This document shows, piece by piece, positions 42,361 to 50,547 of a stretch of DNA of 54,077 bases. Made by a program: the position numbers and the translations under genes. Source of the DNA: DATKWD01 sp035529695. Lineage in GTDB: Bacteria; Actinomycetota; Acidimicrobiia; Acidimicrobiales; Salinilacustritrichaceae. How positions within the stretch are numbered: the stretch's first letter is position 1; the number at the start of each line of letters is the position of its first letter. The notes beneath the pieces are model-generated. The model searched no databases, was not told where the DNA came from, and saw only the letters and a program-made list of their open reading frames with translations. The DNA lies in contig DATKWD010000152.1 in assembly GCA_035529695.1 (NCBI GenBank), positions 1 through 54,077 on the forward strand, read 5' to 3'.

Positions 42361-43760
42361 CCTGTCGCTGCCTTGTACGCGGCGAGCGCGGCATCGCGGG
42401 CCGCGGCGTGGTCGACGATCGGGAACGGGTACGTGTCGCCGAGCACGACGCCGGCCTCGACCAGATCGAGCGGGGCGGCGGCGCTGGGTTCGTGGATGGA
42501 CGGGGCCGGCAGGGATGCGAGTTCGGGCACCCAGCGACGGACGTAGTCACCGGCCGGGTCGAACTTCCTCGACTGCGTCGTCGGGTTGAACACCCGGAAG
42601 TAGGGCGCGGCGTCGGGGCCCGTGCCGGCGACCCACTGCCAGTTGCCGGCGTTCTGGGCAACGTCGCCGTCGACCAGGTGGTGACGGAAGAAGCGTTCGC
42701 CCTTGCGCCAGTCGATGAGCAGATCCTTCACCAGGAAACTTCCGCACAACATGCGGACCCGGTTGTGCATCCAGCCGGTCTCGATGAGTTGGCGCATACC
42801 TGCGTCGACGATCGGGAACCCGGTGTGGCCCGTGCTCCAAGCCTCGAACTCGGAGGGGTCGTTGCGCCAGGAGATCTTGTCGTACTCGGACCGCACGGCG
42901 GCATGTGGCAGATCGGGCCTCACCGCCAGGGTGTGGGCGTACCAGTCACGCCAGGCGAGTTGGCGCGTGAACGCGGCGCGCCCCTTGGTGGAGGTGCCCA
43001 CGACGTCGAGCACCGTGCGGGCCGAGAGTGTGCCGTACTTGAGGTCGGCCGACAGTTCCGACGTGCCGTCGACCGCCGGCAGATCGCGCGCTGCGGAGTA
43101 GTCGTCCACCCGGTCGAGCCAGCCCTGGAGCCGGTACCAGGCCGCTGCGGAGCCGGGTGCCTGGAACGGCTCGGCGCTCGGTACGGGCAGCGGATCGGAA
43201 CGAAGCTCGCCGACCGTCGCCTCGCCGGGCTCGGGCCACGGCGACAACGAGGTCGCCGCCCAGGTCTTGTAGAAGGGCGTGAACACCTGCGAGACCGCAC
43301 CGGCCTGGGTGAGCACCCTGCCCGGCTCGTGGACGTGGAGTCCGTGGAACACTCCGACCGGCACCTTGACCGAGCCGAAGGTGGCCGCGTCTCGAGCGAC
43401 CGAGAACGGCGACACGTCGGCATTGACGTAGACCGCCGAGGCGCCGGCATCCTCGAGCGCGACGGGGAGGGCGTCGGTCGCTGGTCCGGTTCGGACGGTC
43501 AATCGCCCGCCACGACCCTGCAGCTCCTCGTCGAGCGCCGCGACGTGAGTGAGGAGTTGGTCACGACGCTTCGCACCCGCGGCATCGAGAAGGACCGGTT
43601 CGAGGACGAACAAGGCCACGACCTCGTCGTGGTTCGCCGTCGCCGCGGCCCACGCCGGGTTGTCGTCGAGGCGAAGGTCGCGACGGAACCAGACGAGGCC
43701 CGGCCCGCCATCGCTACTCCCGCTGCTCAGGGGTTCGCTCCGGTCATCTCGACGCACCAT
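42357..43760 (-). CDS. phrB: deoxyribodipyrimidine photolyase
   Basis: 467 residues from ATG 43760, which lies 34 bases inside the upstream SDR gene; longer open frame to 44048 overlaps that gene fully and is non-homologous. The N-terminal Rossmann half starts with VWFRRDLRLDDNPA. The FAD half has LAWRDWYAH, GFPIVDAGMRQL, GWMHNRVRM, DGDVAQNAGNWQW and GTGPDAAPYFR. This is the class I CPD photolyase plan, which repairs pyrimidine dimers with blue light and FADH-. Cryptochrome function cannot be excluded. Confidence 0.94.
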   Translation of the reverse strand: MVRRDDRSEPLSSGSSDGGPGLVWFRRDLRLDDNPAWAAATANHDEVVALFVLEPVLLDAAGAKRRDQLLTHVAALDEELQGRGGRLTVRTGPATDALPVALEDAGASAVYVNADVSPFSVARDAATFGSVKVPVGVFHGLHVHEPGRVLTQAGAVSQVFTPFYKTWAATSLSPWPEPGEATVGELRSDPLPVPSAEPFQAPGSAAAWYRLQGWLDRVDDYSAARDLPAVDGTSELSADLKYGTLSARTVLDVVGTSTKGRAAFTRQLAWRDWYAHTLAVRPDLPHAAVRSEYDKISWRNDPSEFEAWSTGHTGFPIVDAGMRQLIETGWMHNRVRMLCGSFLVKDLLIDWRKGERFFRHHLVDGDVAQNAGNWQWVAGTGPDAAPYFRVFNPTTQSRKFDPAGDYVRRWVPELASLPAPSIHEPSAAAPLDLVEAGVVLGDTYPFPIVDHAAARDAALAAYKAATG

Positions 43761-44701
43761 TCCCACAGTTCGGCCCGACGGACTGCGGTGTCGCTGCGGC
43801 GGGACGCATTGGTCCGGTGCGGATCGCGGCGCCGACGGTCGAGCCAGAACGACCCGGTCGTCCGCAGCGGCTCGCCATCGTCGGCAGCCAGCCAGACCAT
43901 GGTGTCGGCGCCCTGATCGGGCGTGCGCAGCAGTGGGCCCATGACCTTCGAGAACGTCGGCAACGAGTCGTCGACGCCCGGGGTGTCGACCCAACCGGGA
44001 TGCAGGGCGTGGAACACCACCTCGGACGGGTCGATCCGGGCGGCCCACATCTCGTTGAGCACGACCTGGGCCCGCTTGGCCCGGGCGTACTGCTCGCTCC
44101 CGCGGTAGCTCGCCTCGGTCATCTGGAGGTCGGCGACGGTGAGACCGGCGGTGTACATCCCACCCGACGACATGGTGATCACGCGACCCGGAGCAGCCTG
44201 GCCCAGCGGCTCGAGAAGCCGGCAGGTGAGGAGAAACGGGCCGAGCACCTGGCTGGCGACGGTGAGTTCGACACCGGCCGAGTTGGTGCGGCGATCTGCG
44301 GTCAGTGCGCCGGCGTTGTGGAGCAAGGCGTCGATCCGGTCGTGGCGGGCGAGCAGCTGATCGGCCGCCGCGTCGACCTGGTCGAGTTCGCCCATGTCGG
44401 CGACGACGGCGTGCACCGAGTCGTTTCCCGACCCGGCGGCGATCTCGGCTCGGGCTTGTTCGGTCCGGTCGGGGTCGCGTCCGACGATCGTGAGGTCGGC
44501 ACCGGCCCGAGCAAGGTGGTCGGCGGCGTTGCGGCCGATGCCCGACGTGGCACCGGTGAGGACGACCACCCGACCGGTGAGGTCGTACGAGTCGAGCGGC
44601 TTCCAGTCGAACATTCGCGACCGGGCCGCCGGTCCGATGCGGGTGAAGCTCGGAACGACGACGAACTCGAGCGCGCGATCGGCGGCGTCGCGCAACGTCA
44701 T
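43727..44701 (-). CDS. short-chain dehydrogenase/reductase
   Basis: 324 residues from ATG 44701, overlapping the SRPBCC stop by four bases. A leader of about 45 residues precedes VVVLTGATSGIGRNAADHLARAG. The NAG motif is LLHNAGAL. The catalytic Ser is in ITMSSGG, and the Tyr/Lys pair is in EQYARAKRAQ. LHPGWVDTPGV follows. Length and leader resemble retinol-dehydrogenase-like SDRs that act on hydrophobic substrates. In this unit it may reduce or oxidise a lipid aldehyde or alcohol. Confidence 0.92.
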   Translation of the reverse strand: MTLRDAADRALEFVVVPSFTRIGPAARSRMFDWKPLDSYDLTGRVVVLTGATSGIGRNAADHLARAGADLTIVGRDPDRTEQARAEIAAGSGNDSVHAVVADMGELDQVDAAADQLLARHDRIDALLHNAGALTADRRTNSAGVELTVASQVLGPFLLTCRLLEPLGQAAPGRVITMSSGGMYTAGLTVADLQMTEASYRGSEQYARAKRAQVVLNEMWAARIDPSEVVFHALHPGWVDTPGVDDSLPTFSKVMGPLLRTPDQGADTMVWLAADDGEPLRTTGSFWLDRRRRDPHRTNASRRSDTAVRRAELWEWCVEMTGANP

Positions 44702-45144
44702 GTTCGGGCCGGGCGTCCGTCGACAGCGGTCCGCAGGCCCGCGGCGGCCCGGTCGCCGATGCGGTTGAACGCCAGCTTCAAGAACGGGTCGGCGAACCGC
44801 AGCGCTCCCTTCAGGCGGAGCTCGGCGTCGTAGGTCACCGTGCACGAGTCTCCATGGGCGGCGACGGTGATGCGGTCGTCGGAGACCAGGCGATCCGACT
44901 CGGCGACGGCGCGCACCGTGTTGGGTCGTTCGTACTCGACGGTTTCGTACCGGAGGGTCATCGGACTCGGGAAGCTCTTGACCGTGACATCGAAGGACGC
45001 ATCGCTGCCCCCGCCGTCGCCGGTCACCTGCTCGGAGGCGACGACGCCGGGATCCCATTCGGCGAAGTTGCGGAGGTCGGACAGGTAGTCGAAGACCTCG
45101 TCGGCCGGCTTCGGCGACGAAACCGTGGTGGTGTACTTGGCCAT
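44698..45144 (-). CDS. SRPBCC family lipid-binding-like protein
   Basis: 148 residues from ATG 45144, with AGGAG upstream; the open frame to 45432 overlaps the methyltransferase gene and is out of character. TTTVSSPKPADEVFDYLSDLRNFAEWDPGV is the START/Bet v1-like opening, followed by alternating strands and a C-terminal helix with FLKLAFNRIG. Proteins of this fold bind hydrophobic ligands. It begins 13 bases after the cyclopropane-synthase-like gene. Confidence 0.85.
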   Translation of the reverse strand: MAKYTTTVSSPKPADEVFDYLSDLRNFAEWDPGVVASEQVTGDGGGSDASFDVTVKSFPSPMTLRYETVEYERPNTVRAVAESDRLVSDDRITVAAHGDSCTVTYDAELRLKGALRFADPFLKLAFNRIGDRAAAGLRTAVDGRPART

Positions 45145-45157
45145 GGCGATCTCCTGA

Positions 45158-46498
45158 TCAGATCTGTCGGGGGCTGATGCCGTCGGGCCGCCAGTCGGGG
45201 CCGACGAGGACGAACTGGTTGACCGTGCAGTGGCGCTCGAGGAACGCCGCTTCGCAGTAGGCGAGATAGAAGCGCCACAGCCGACAGAACCGATCGTCGA
45301 GACCCAAGCGATGGGCGTCGTCGATCGACTCGTCGAACTCCACGCGCCAGCGCCGCAGCGTCTCGGCGTAGTGGATCGAGAGGTCTTCGACATCGAGGAC
45401 CTGCAGATGAGTCGCCCGGCCGACCGCATCACTGATCGCTCCGATCGAGGGGAGCATCCCGCCCGGAAAGACGAAGCGGCGGATGAAGTCTTCCTTGTTC
45501 TTCTTGGCTTCGAAGCGCCGGTCGGGCATGCAGATGGCCTGGATGCCGACCATGCCGTCGGGTTTCAAGCAGCGCTCGATCGTCGCGAAGTAGTCCTGGT
45601 AGTCGCGCCAGTCGACCGCCTCGATCATCTCGATCGAGACGACCTTGTCGTAGGTGCCCTCGAGGTCACGCCAGTCCGAATCGAGCAGAGTGACCTGTCG
45701 GTCGAGCTCGGCGGCGGCGACCCGATCGACCGCTTCACTGCGCTGTTCGGCCGAGATGGTGGTGGTGGTCACCTCGCAGGCACGGGTCCCTGCGGCTCGG
45801 ATGGCGAACCCGCCCCAGCCGGTGCCGATCTCGAGCACGTGGTCGGTGCTGCCGACGTCGAGCTTGTCAAGGAGGCGGTCGTACTTGGCGAGGCTCGCGT
45901 CGCGCAGTGACATGTCCGCAGACGAGAAGACCGCCGAGGAGTACGACAGCGTCTCGTCGAGGAAGAGCGAAAAGAACTCGTTGCCGATGTCGTAGTGAGC
46001 CGAGATGTCCTCGCGATTGCGATGGCTGTCTCGTGGACCCCTCCGGCGGCGGATCGGGTCGAGGACCGGGTTGGTCAGTCGAGTGACTCGCCGTTGGATG
46101 TCGTCGAGGGCGTGCATGTTGGCGATGAGGATGCGCACAACCGTCACCGGATCGTCTGAGTGCCACCACCCCTCGATGAAGCCGCGACCGAACCCGATGG
46201 ATCCTTCGGCGACGATGGCCCGCCAGGCCCGCGAGTCGCGAACGACGAGGTCGGCGCGCAGCGCCGCGTCGGCGGGCCCGTAGGCCGACGTTCCCCCGTC
46301 GACGTCGGTGACCCTGAGATGGCCGCCGTGCAGACGCTCGAGCAGCCGGTTGACGATGCGTCGCGACACGTTGGACGTGGCGAGTGAGCGCCTCGAGCGC
46401 TGGGTCTCGGGCAGGCTGAGCAGTGGTGGTGATGCGGCCGGCGCCTCGACAGCGATGGTCGCTGCATCGTCGCGTGAAGAGCGGGTGATCGTGGTCAT
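45158..46498 (-). CDS. cyclopropane-fatty-acyl-phospholipid synthase-like methyltransferase
   Basis: 446 residues from ATG 46498, overlapping the DUF1365 stop. The N-terminal lipid-binding part has GSIGFGRGFIEGWWHSDD. The SAM fold has YDIGNEFFSLFLDETLSYS, VLEIGTGWGGFAI and KVVSIEMIEAV, then PGGMLPSI and RWRVEFD. It transfers a methylene or methyl group to double bonds of phospholipid acyl chains. In the Rhodobacter singlet-oxygen response a related enzyme helps make methylated or furan fatty acids; here that is only suggested by the neighbours. Confidence 0.92.
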   Translation of the reverse strand: MTTITRSSRDDAATIAVEAPAASPPLLSLPETQRSRRSLATSNVSRRIVNRLLERLHGGHLRVTDVDGGTSAYGPADAALRADLVVRDSRAWRAIVAEGSIGFGRGFIEGWWHSDDPVTVVRILIANMHALDDIQRRVTRLTNPVLDPIRRRRGPRDSHRNREDISAHYDIGNEFFSLFLDETLSYSSAVFSSADMSLRDASLAKYDRLLDKLDVGSTDHVLEIGTGWGGFAIRAAGTRACEVTTTTISAEQRSEAVDRVAAAELDRQVTLLDSDWRDLEGTYDKVVSIEMIEAVDWRDYQDYFATIERCLKPDGMVGIQAICMPDRRFEAKKNKEDFIRRFVFPGGMLPSIGAISDAVGRATHLQVLDVEDLSIHYAETLRRWRVEFDESIDDAHRLGLDDRFCRLWRFYLAYCEAAFLERHCTVNQFVLVGPDWRPDGISPRQI

Positions 46499-47298
46499 CG
46501 TGTGCTCATTCCAATCGTGTCGACCGGCGGGGCGAGGTGTCGATCGTTGCGCTTCGGGTGGGGGATGAACGGGACCCGTTTGGCCCAGAGCTTGACCGCC
46601 TCGAGATGGATCCCGGCGCTGACGCGATGGGTCGCGAGCGGGTTGTGGGTCACGAAGCGGCGCATCGCCGCAGGGGTCGGAGCGAGACGCTCGACCTCGA
46701 GACGCGTCTCGACCACCGGCGTTCCGGCCGGCCCCATCACGTCGAGCTCGACGGTGAGCTGGTCACCTTCTGCTCCGAGGCACAGCTCGTACTGGTGGTC
46801 CTCGCCGAGAAACGGCGAGACGTGCAGTTCCTTGTCGAAGGTGGTGCGCAGCTCGGTGCCGGGTCGAGGCAGCGCCAACGCATAGCGGTGACGCTCCTTC
46901 CACGGGGTGTTGGTGACCTCGACGACAGCGCCCACCGGACCATCTTGTGCGTCATCCCAGGCGACGTAAAGCGTGAACGGGTTGAAGAGCCACCCCCAAC
47001 GGCGTGGCTGGGTGAGCATGCGCACCGGCCCGTCGGGCCGGTGACCGAGAACCTGCTCGAGCTCGTCGCGCACTGCGGCCGAGCCGACCGGTGCATCGAC
47101 GGTTCCGTAGTCGGTGGGCCGGAACCTGACCGGTGCGGGTCGTCGACTGGAGAACAGCCGACTCCGACCGAACAGCGCAACCGGGTCGTCGGGATCGATC
47201 CAGACCATCGACACCGGTCGGGTGAAGGCGTGACCGGCCGGTGCGTTGCGTCGGTGCAGCACCCGCCCGGGGCACAGCGCAGCAGAGCCAGGGGTCAC
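46495..47298 (-). CDS. DUF1365 protein
   Basis: 267 residues from GTG 47298, which overlaps the upstream FAD-oxidoreductase stop (GTGA). PGRVLHRRNAPAGHAFTRPVSM, LFNPFTLYVAWD, VTNTPWKERHRYAL and HKELHVSPF-type spacing (here DKELHVSPFLG) mark DUF1365. It is nearly always found between a flavin amine-oxidase-like gene and a CFA synthase-like gene, as here, but its reaction is not settled. The His and Asp rich core could hold metal. Confidence 0.9.
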   Translation of the reverse strand: MTPGSAALCPGRVLHRRNAPAGHAFTRPVSMVWIDPDDPVALFGRSRLFSSRRPAPVRFRPTDYGTVDAPVGSAAVRDELEQVLGHRPDGPVRMLTQPRRWGWLFNPFTLYVAWDDAQDGPVGAVVEVTNTPWKERHRYALALPRPGTELRTTFDKELHVSPFLGEDHQYELCLGAEGDQLTVELDVMGPAGTPVVETRLEVERLAPTPAAMRRFVTHNPLATHRVSAGIHLEAVKLWAKRVPFIPHPKRNDRHLAPPVDTIGMSTR

Positions 47299-48536
47299 CA
47301 CGACACACCGATCCGACGGCAGGCCTCGATCGCCGAGACGAAACCGTCTTCGTGGAAGCCGTGGCCGGCCCACGCTCCCGCGAAGTGGACTCCGCCGTTG
47401 CCGTCGATCTCGGGAAGGCGACGCTGGGCCTCGATCGCGGCCGCGTCGAAGACCGGGTGCGCGTAGTTGAAGCGGGCGATGACCGTCTCGGGATCGATCC
47501 GGTCGTCGAGGTTGAGGCTCACCAGGTAGCGGCGGCTGCCCGGCAGGCGCTGAAGCGCCGTGAGGTCGTAGGTGAGCGTCGCCTCGTCGGCGCCCTCGAC
47601 GATCTCGAAGTTCCAGGCCGACCATGCCCGCCGCGTCGGCGGCAGGACCGTTTCGTCGGTGTGCAGCGTGGCCAGGTTCGGTTGATAGGCGATCGAGCCG
47701 AGCATCTCCTTTTCGTCCGGGGAAGCGTCGGCCAGCAGATCGAGCGCCTGGTCGGTGTGGCATGCGAGGACCACGCGGTCGAACCGCTCGGTCACCCCGT
47801 TGGCCGTGACCTCGACCCCGTCGTCGGAGCGGATGACCGAGGTCACCGGCGCGTTGCCGCGAATCGTCCCCGAGAAGCGGGCGACGATCTCGTCGATGTA
47901 GCGCTGACTCCCACCGACGACTGTGCGCCACTTCGGCCGGTTGCGCAGGCCGAGAAGACCGTGGTTGTCGAGGAAGCCGAACAGGCTCACTGCGGGGAAC
48001 TCGCCGAATCGGGTGGGATCGGCCGACCAGATCGACGATCCCATCGGGATCAGGTGCAGGTCGATGAACGCCTGCGAGTAGCCGCCTTCGGCGAGGAACT
48101 CGTCGAGGGTCAGCGAGCGGTCACCGACGGCCAGCACCTGCTTGGCCGAACGCCAGAAGCGTGGGATGTCGACGAGCATCCTCCACCAGTCGGCTCGCAG
48201 GGCGTTGCGGCGGCTGGCAAGGAGCGTGTTCGGCCCCGACGCCCGATAGGCGAAGCCCGTGCTGCGATCGTGGACGCCGAAGCTCATCTCGGAGGGTTGC
48301 GTCTCGACGCCCAACTCGTCGAACAGGCGCACCAGGTTCGGATAGTTGTGGTCGTTGTGGACGATGAAGCCGGTGTCGATGCCGAGCCGGCCCGCCACCG
48401 GGTCGTCGACCAAGACGGTGTTGGTGTGTCCGCCCAGCCGCGTCGAGGCCTCGAACACCGTGACGTCGTGGTGCGGCCCGAGCAGATGGGCGCAGCCGAG
48501 CCCGGAGATGCCAGAACCAACGATCGCAATCCGCAC
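47295..48536 (-). CDS. FAD-dependent amine-oxidase-like oxidoreductase
   Basis: 413 residues from GTG 48536, with GGGAGG about eight bases upstream. The dinucleotide-binding motif is IAIVGSGISGLGCA followed by VFEASTRLGGHTNTV. The C-terminal FAD contact is VHFAGAWAGHGFHEDGFVSAI. This is the NAD(P)/FAD oxidoreductase type linked to DUF1365 and CFA-like genes; in Rhodobacter a family member desaturates modified acyl chains. It is the first gene of the seven-gene unit, so its upstream region (48537-48682) holds the operon promoter, which I could not define. Confidence 0.92.
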   Translation of the reverse strand: MRIAIVGSGISGLGCAHLLGPHHDVTVFEASTRLGGHTNTVLVDDPVAGRLGIDTGFIVHNDHNYPNLVRLFDELGVETQPSEMSFGVHDRSTGFAYRASGPNTLLASRRNALRADWWRMLVDIPRFWRSAKQVLAVGDRSLTLDEFLAEGGYSQAFIDLHLIPMGSSIWSADPTRFGEFPAVSLFGFLDNHGLLGLRNRPKWRTVVGGSQRYIDEIVARFSGTIRGNAPVTSVIRSDDGVEVTANGVTERFDRVVLACHTDQALDLLADASPDEKEMLGSIAYQPNLATLHTDETVLPPTRRAWSAWNFEIVEGADEATLTYDLTALQRLPGSRRYLVSLNLDDRIDPETVIARFNYAHPVFDAAAIEAQRRLPEIDGNGGVHFAGAWAGHGFHEDGFVSAIEACRRIGVSW

Positions 48537-48682
48537 AACAGCCTCCCAGCGCGTGACTCTTTAGCCTCTGCGGCACGACCATGCCGTTTGGATGCAAGAA
48601 AGCGGGGGTCGAGGGTCGCCGCTGCATGGTGGGTGATCTGGCAGGCTCGTGACCTCGGCAACGGCACACCGGAGCTCTCGTC

Positions 48683-49411
48683 ATGAGTGATCAGGACCCC
48701 CTCGAACCCACCCGGGTCGACACCGACGCGGTCGGCGAGCCGACGATGATGCAGCCCGCGGCGGGCGAACCGCCCCCGCCCACCGATCCCCCACCAGGCG
48801 GTCCACCCCCAGGCGGTCCACCCCCCGGCGACGACGGAGACGATGGGGGCGCCAACCGCGACCGCAACATGAAGATCGCCATCGGGGCGACGGTGGCGTT
48901 GATCCTGATCCTGCTCGGGATTCTCTTGTTCACCGGCGACGACGACGCTTCGGTCGACTCGGCCGATCCGACGACGTCGAGCACGTCGAGCACGTCGACC
49001 TCGACGACGACCACCGAGGCGACCACGACGACCACCCAGCCGCCGACCACCTCGGGCTCGACCACCTCGACCACCCAGGACACGACGCCGCCGCTGAGCA
49101 CCTGCTCGGGCAAGGACGCGCCGCCTGACGATGCGTCGCCCATCGCCAAGACGTTCATGGACTCGTGGCAACTCGACGACCGCCCGTGCGCCGAGGCGGT
49201 CGCCACCCAGAGCGCCGTCGACACGATGTTCGCCGTCGAACCGGGTCCGACACCTCAGGACTTCTTCGGCTGCTCGCCGGTCGACGACGGCGCCGGCGAC
49301 CCACACATCGACTGCGTCTTCGGCTTCGAGGGTGGCACGACCCACCTGAAGATGAACTTCGGAGCCGTCGACGGCTGGCGGGTCTTCGAGGTCTTCTTCG
49401 TCGCCGACTGA
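48683..49411 (+). CDS. membrane-anchored Thr-rich protein of unknown function
   Basis: 242 residues from ATG 48683, with GGAG at 48671-48674. A Pro/Gly-rich cytosolic head has three PPPGG-type units (residues 36-49). One membrane helix follows (64-84), then a Ser/Thr-rich stretch (97-138) as in glycosylated or wall-spanning spacers. The C-terminal ~100 residues have four Cys (such as CSGKDAPPDD, FFGCSPVDD and DCVFGF) and are probably a small disulfide-bonded external domain. No family is recognised. Confidence 0.82.
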   Translation: MSDQDPLEPTRVDTDAVGEPTMMQPAAGEPPPPTDPPPGGPPPGGPPPGDDGDDGGANRDRNMKIAIGATVALILILLGILLFTGDDDASVDSADPTTSSTSSTSTSTTTTEATTTTTQPPTTSGSTTSTTQDTTPPLSTCSGKDAPPDDASPIAKTFMDSWQLDDRPCAEAVATQSAVDTMFAVEPGPTPQDFFGCSPVDDGAGDPHIDCVFGFEGGTTHLKMNFGAVDGWRVFEVFFVAD

Positions 49412-49430
49412 TGCCGGTACCTTCGCACCG

Positions 49431-50516
49431 GTGAACCACGAAGCACCTCCCGAGATCTCCTGGTTCGCGGCGCTCTGTGACGACGACTACGAGTTCCTCG
49501 GCGTCAGCGATCCTGCGCTGGTGTCATCGTGGCCTCACTGCCGCGACATCACGCTGGCGGCTGATCACAACGGCTACGACAACATCCTGCTGCCGTCGGG
49601 CTACGCCCTCGGCATCGATTCGGTGGCCTTCGCCGGAGGGATGGCCGGCCTCGTCGAGCGGATCCATCTCCTCGTCGCGGTCCGGTGCGGCGAGCTGTGG
49701 GTTCCGCAGCTCGCTCGCCAACTGGCGACACTCGACCAGATGCTCGGCGGTCGGCTGACCATCAACATCATCTCGAGCGATCGCCCCGGCGAGGCGCTCG
49801 ACAGCGAACCTCGCTACCAACGAACGCTCGAGGTCATGACGGCACTCCGCACCCTGCTGAACGGCGAGCACCTCGATCTCGACGGCGAGTTTCATCAGCT
49901 CGACCTCGATCCGCCGCGTATCGGCACCGTGTCGGGAACGTGTCCACCGTTCTACTTCGGCGGGTTCTCGCCGGCAGCGAAGCAGACCGCGGCAGCGGCG
50001 GCCGACGTCTTCCTCACCTGGCCCGACACCGTCGCCGCCGTGGGGGCGACCGTCGAGAACATGCGCAGCCGGGCGGCGACGCTGGGCCGGACGCTGCGGT
50101 ACGGGCTCCGTACCCACGTCATCGTCCGCGAGACCGAGACCGAGGCGCGAACTGCCGCCGAGAGGCTGGTGTCGAAGCTCGACCCCGAGACCGGCGAGAC
50201 CATCCGCAACCGCTCGCTCGATGCAGCGTCGGTTGGCGTCCAACGCCAGGCCGAGCTCCGCGACTCGGCGACCGACGACGGCTTCGTCGAACCGAACCTG
50301 TGGACCGGCATCGGCCGGGCCCGCAGCGGCGCCGGAGCAGCGATCGTCGGCGACCCCGACCAGGTGCGGGCGAAGCTCGACGCATACCGGGCCGTGGGCA
50401 TCGATGCGTTCATCCTCAGCGGCTACCCCCACGAACCCGAGTGCGAGCGCTTCGCCCGCCTCGTCCTCGACGACTACCCCCACGCCCCGCTCGCCCGGAT
50501 CCCGACACCCTCGTGA
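49431..50516 (+). CDS. LLM flavin monooxygenase, alkanesulfonate monooxygenase (SsuD) type
   Basis: 361 residues from GTG 49431. The luciferase-like barrel has ADHNGYDNILLPSGY, LLVAVRCGELWVPQLARQLATL and GGRLTINIISSDRPGE, the last two being near SsuD-specific blocks. SsuD splits alkanesulfonates to aldehyde and sulfite with FMNH2 and oxygen. No SsuE reductase or Ssu transporter is adjacent, so related desulfonation or another oxidation is possible. It follows the anchored protein by 19 bases. Confidence 0.88.
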   Translation: MNHEAPPEISWFAALCDDDYEFLGVSDPALVSSWPHCRDITLAADHNGYDNILLPSGYALGIDSVAFAGGMAGLVERIHLLVAVRCGELWVPQLARQLATLDQMLGGRLTINIISSDRPGEALDSEPRYQRTLEVMTALRTLLNGEHLDLDGEFHQLDLDPPRIGTVSGTCPPFYFGGFSPAAKQTAAAAADVFLTWPDTVAAVGATVENMRSRAATLGRTLRYGLRTHVIVRETETEARTAAERLVSKLDPETGETIRNRSLDAASVGVQRQAELRDSATDDGFVEPNLWTGIGRARSGAGAAIVGDPDQVRAKLDAYRAVGIDAFILSGYPHEPECERFARLVLDDYPHAPLARIPTPS

Positions 50517-50547
50517 CGTCAGCACGACCTCGAGGCCATGCAGTGGC

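Noticed and set aside
48537..48600. RpoE/ChrR-like promoter upstream of the membrane-defence operon
   Set aside because: TAAAGA and a TGCATCC-like box are present on the minus strand, but about 26 bases apart rather than near 18.
48780..48835. Short CRISPR-like direct repeat CCAGGCGGTCCACC
   Set aside because: It encodes the PPPGG repeats of the anchored protein and has no spacers.
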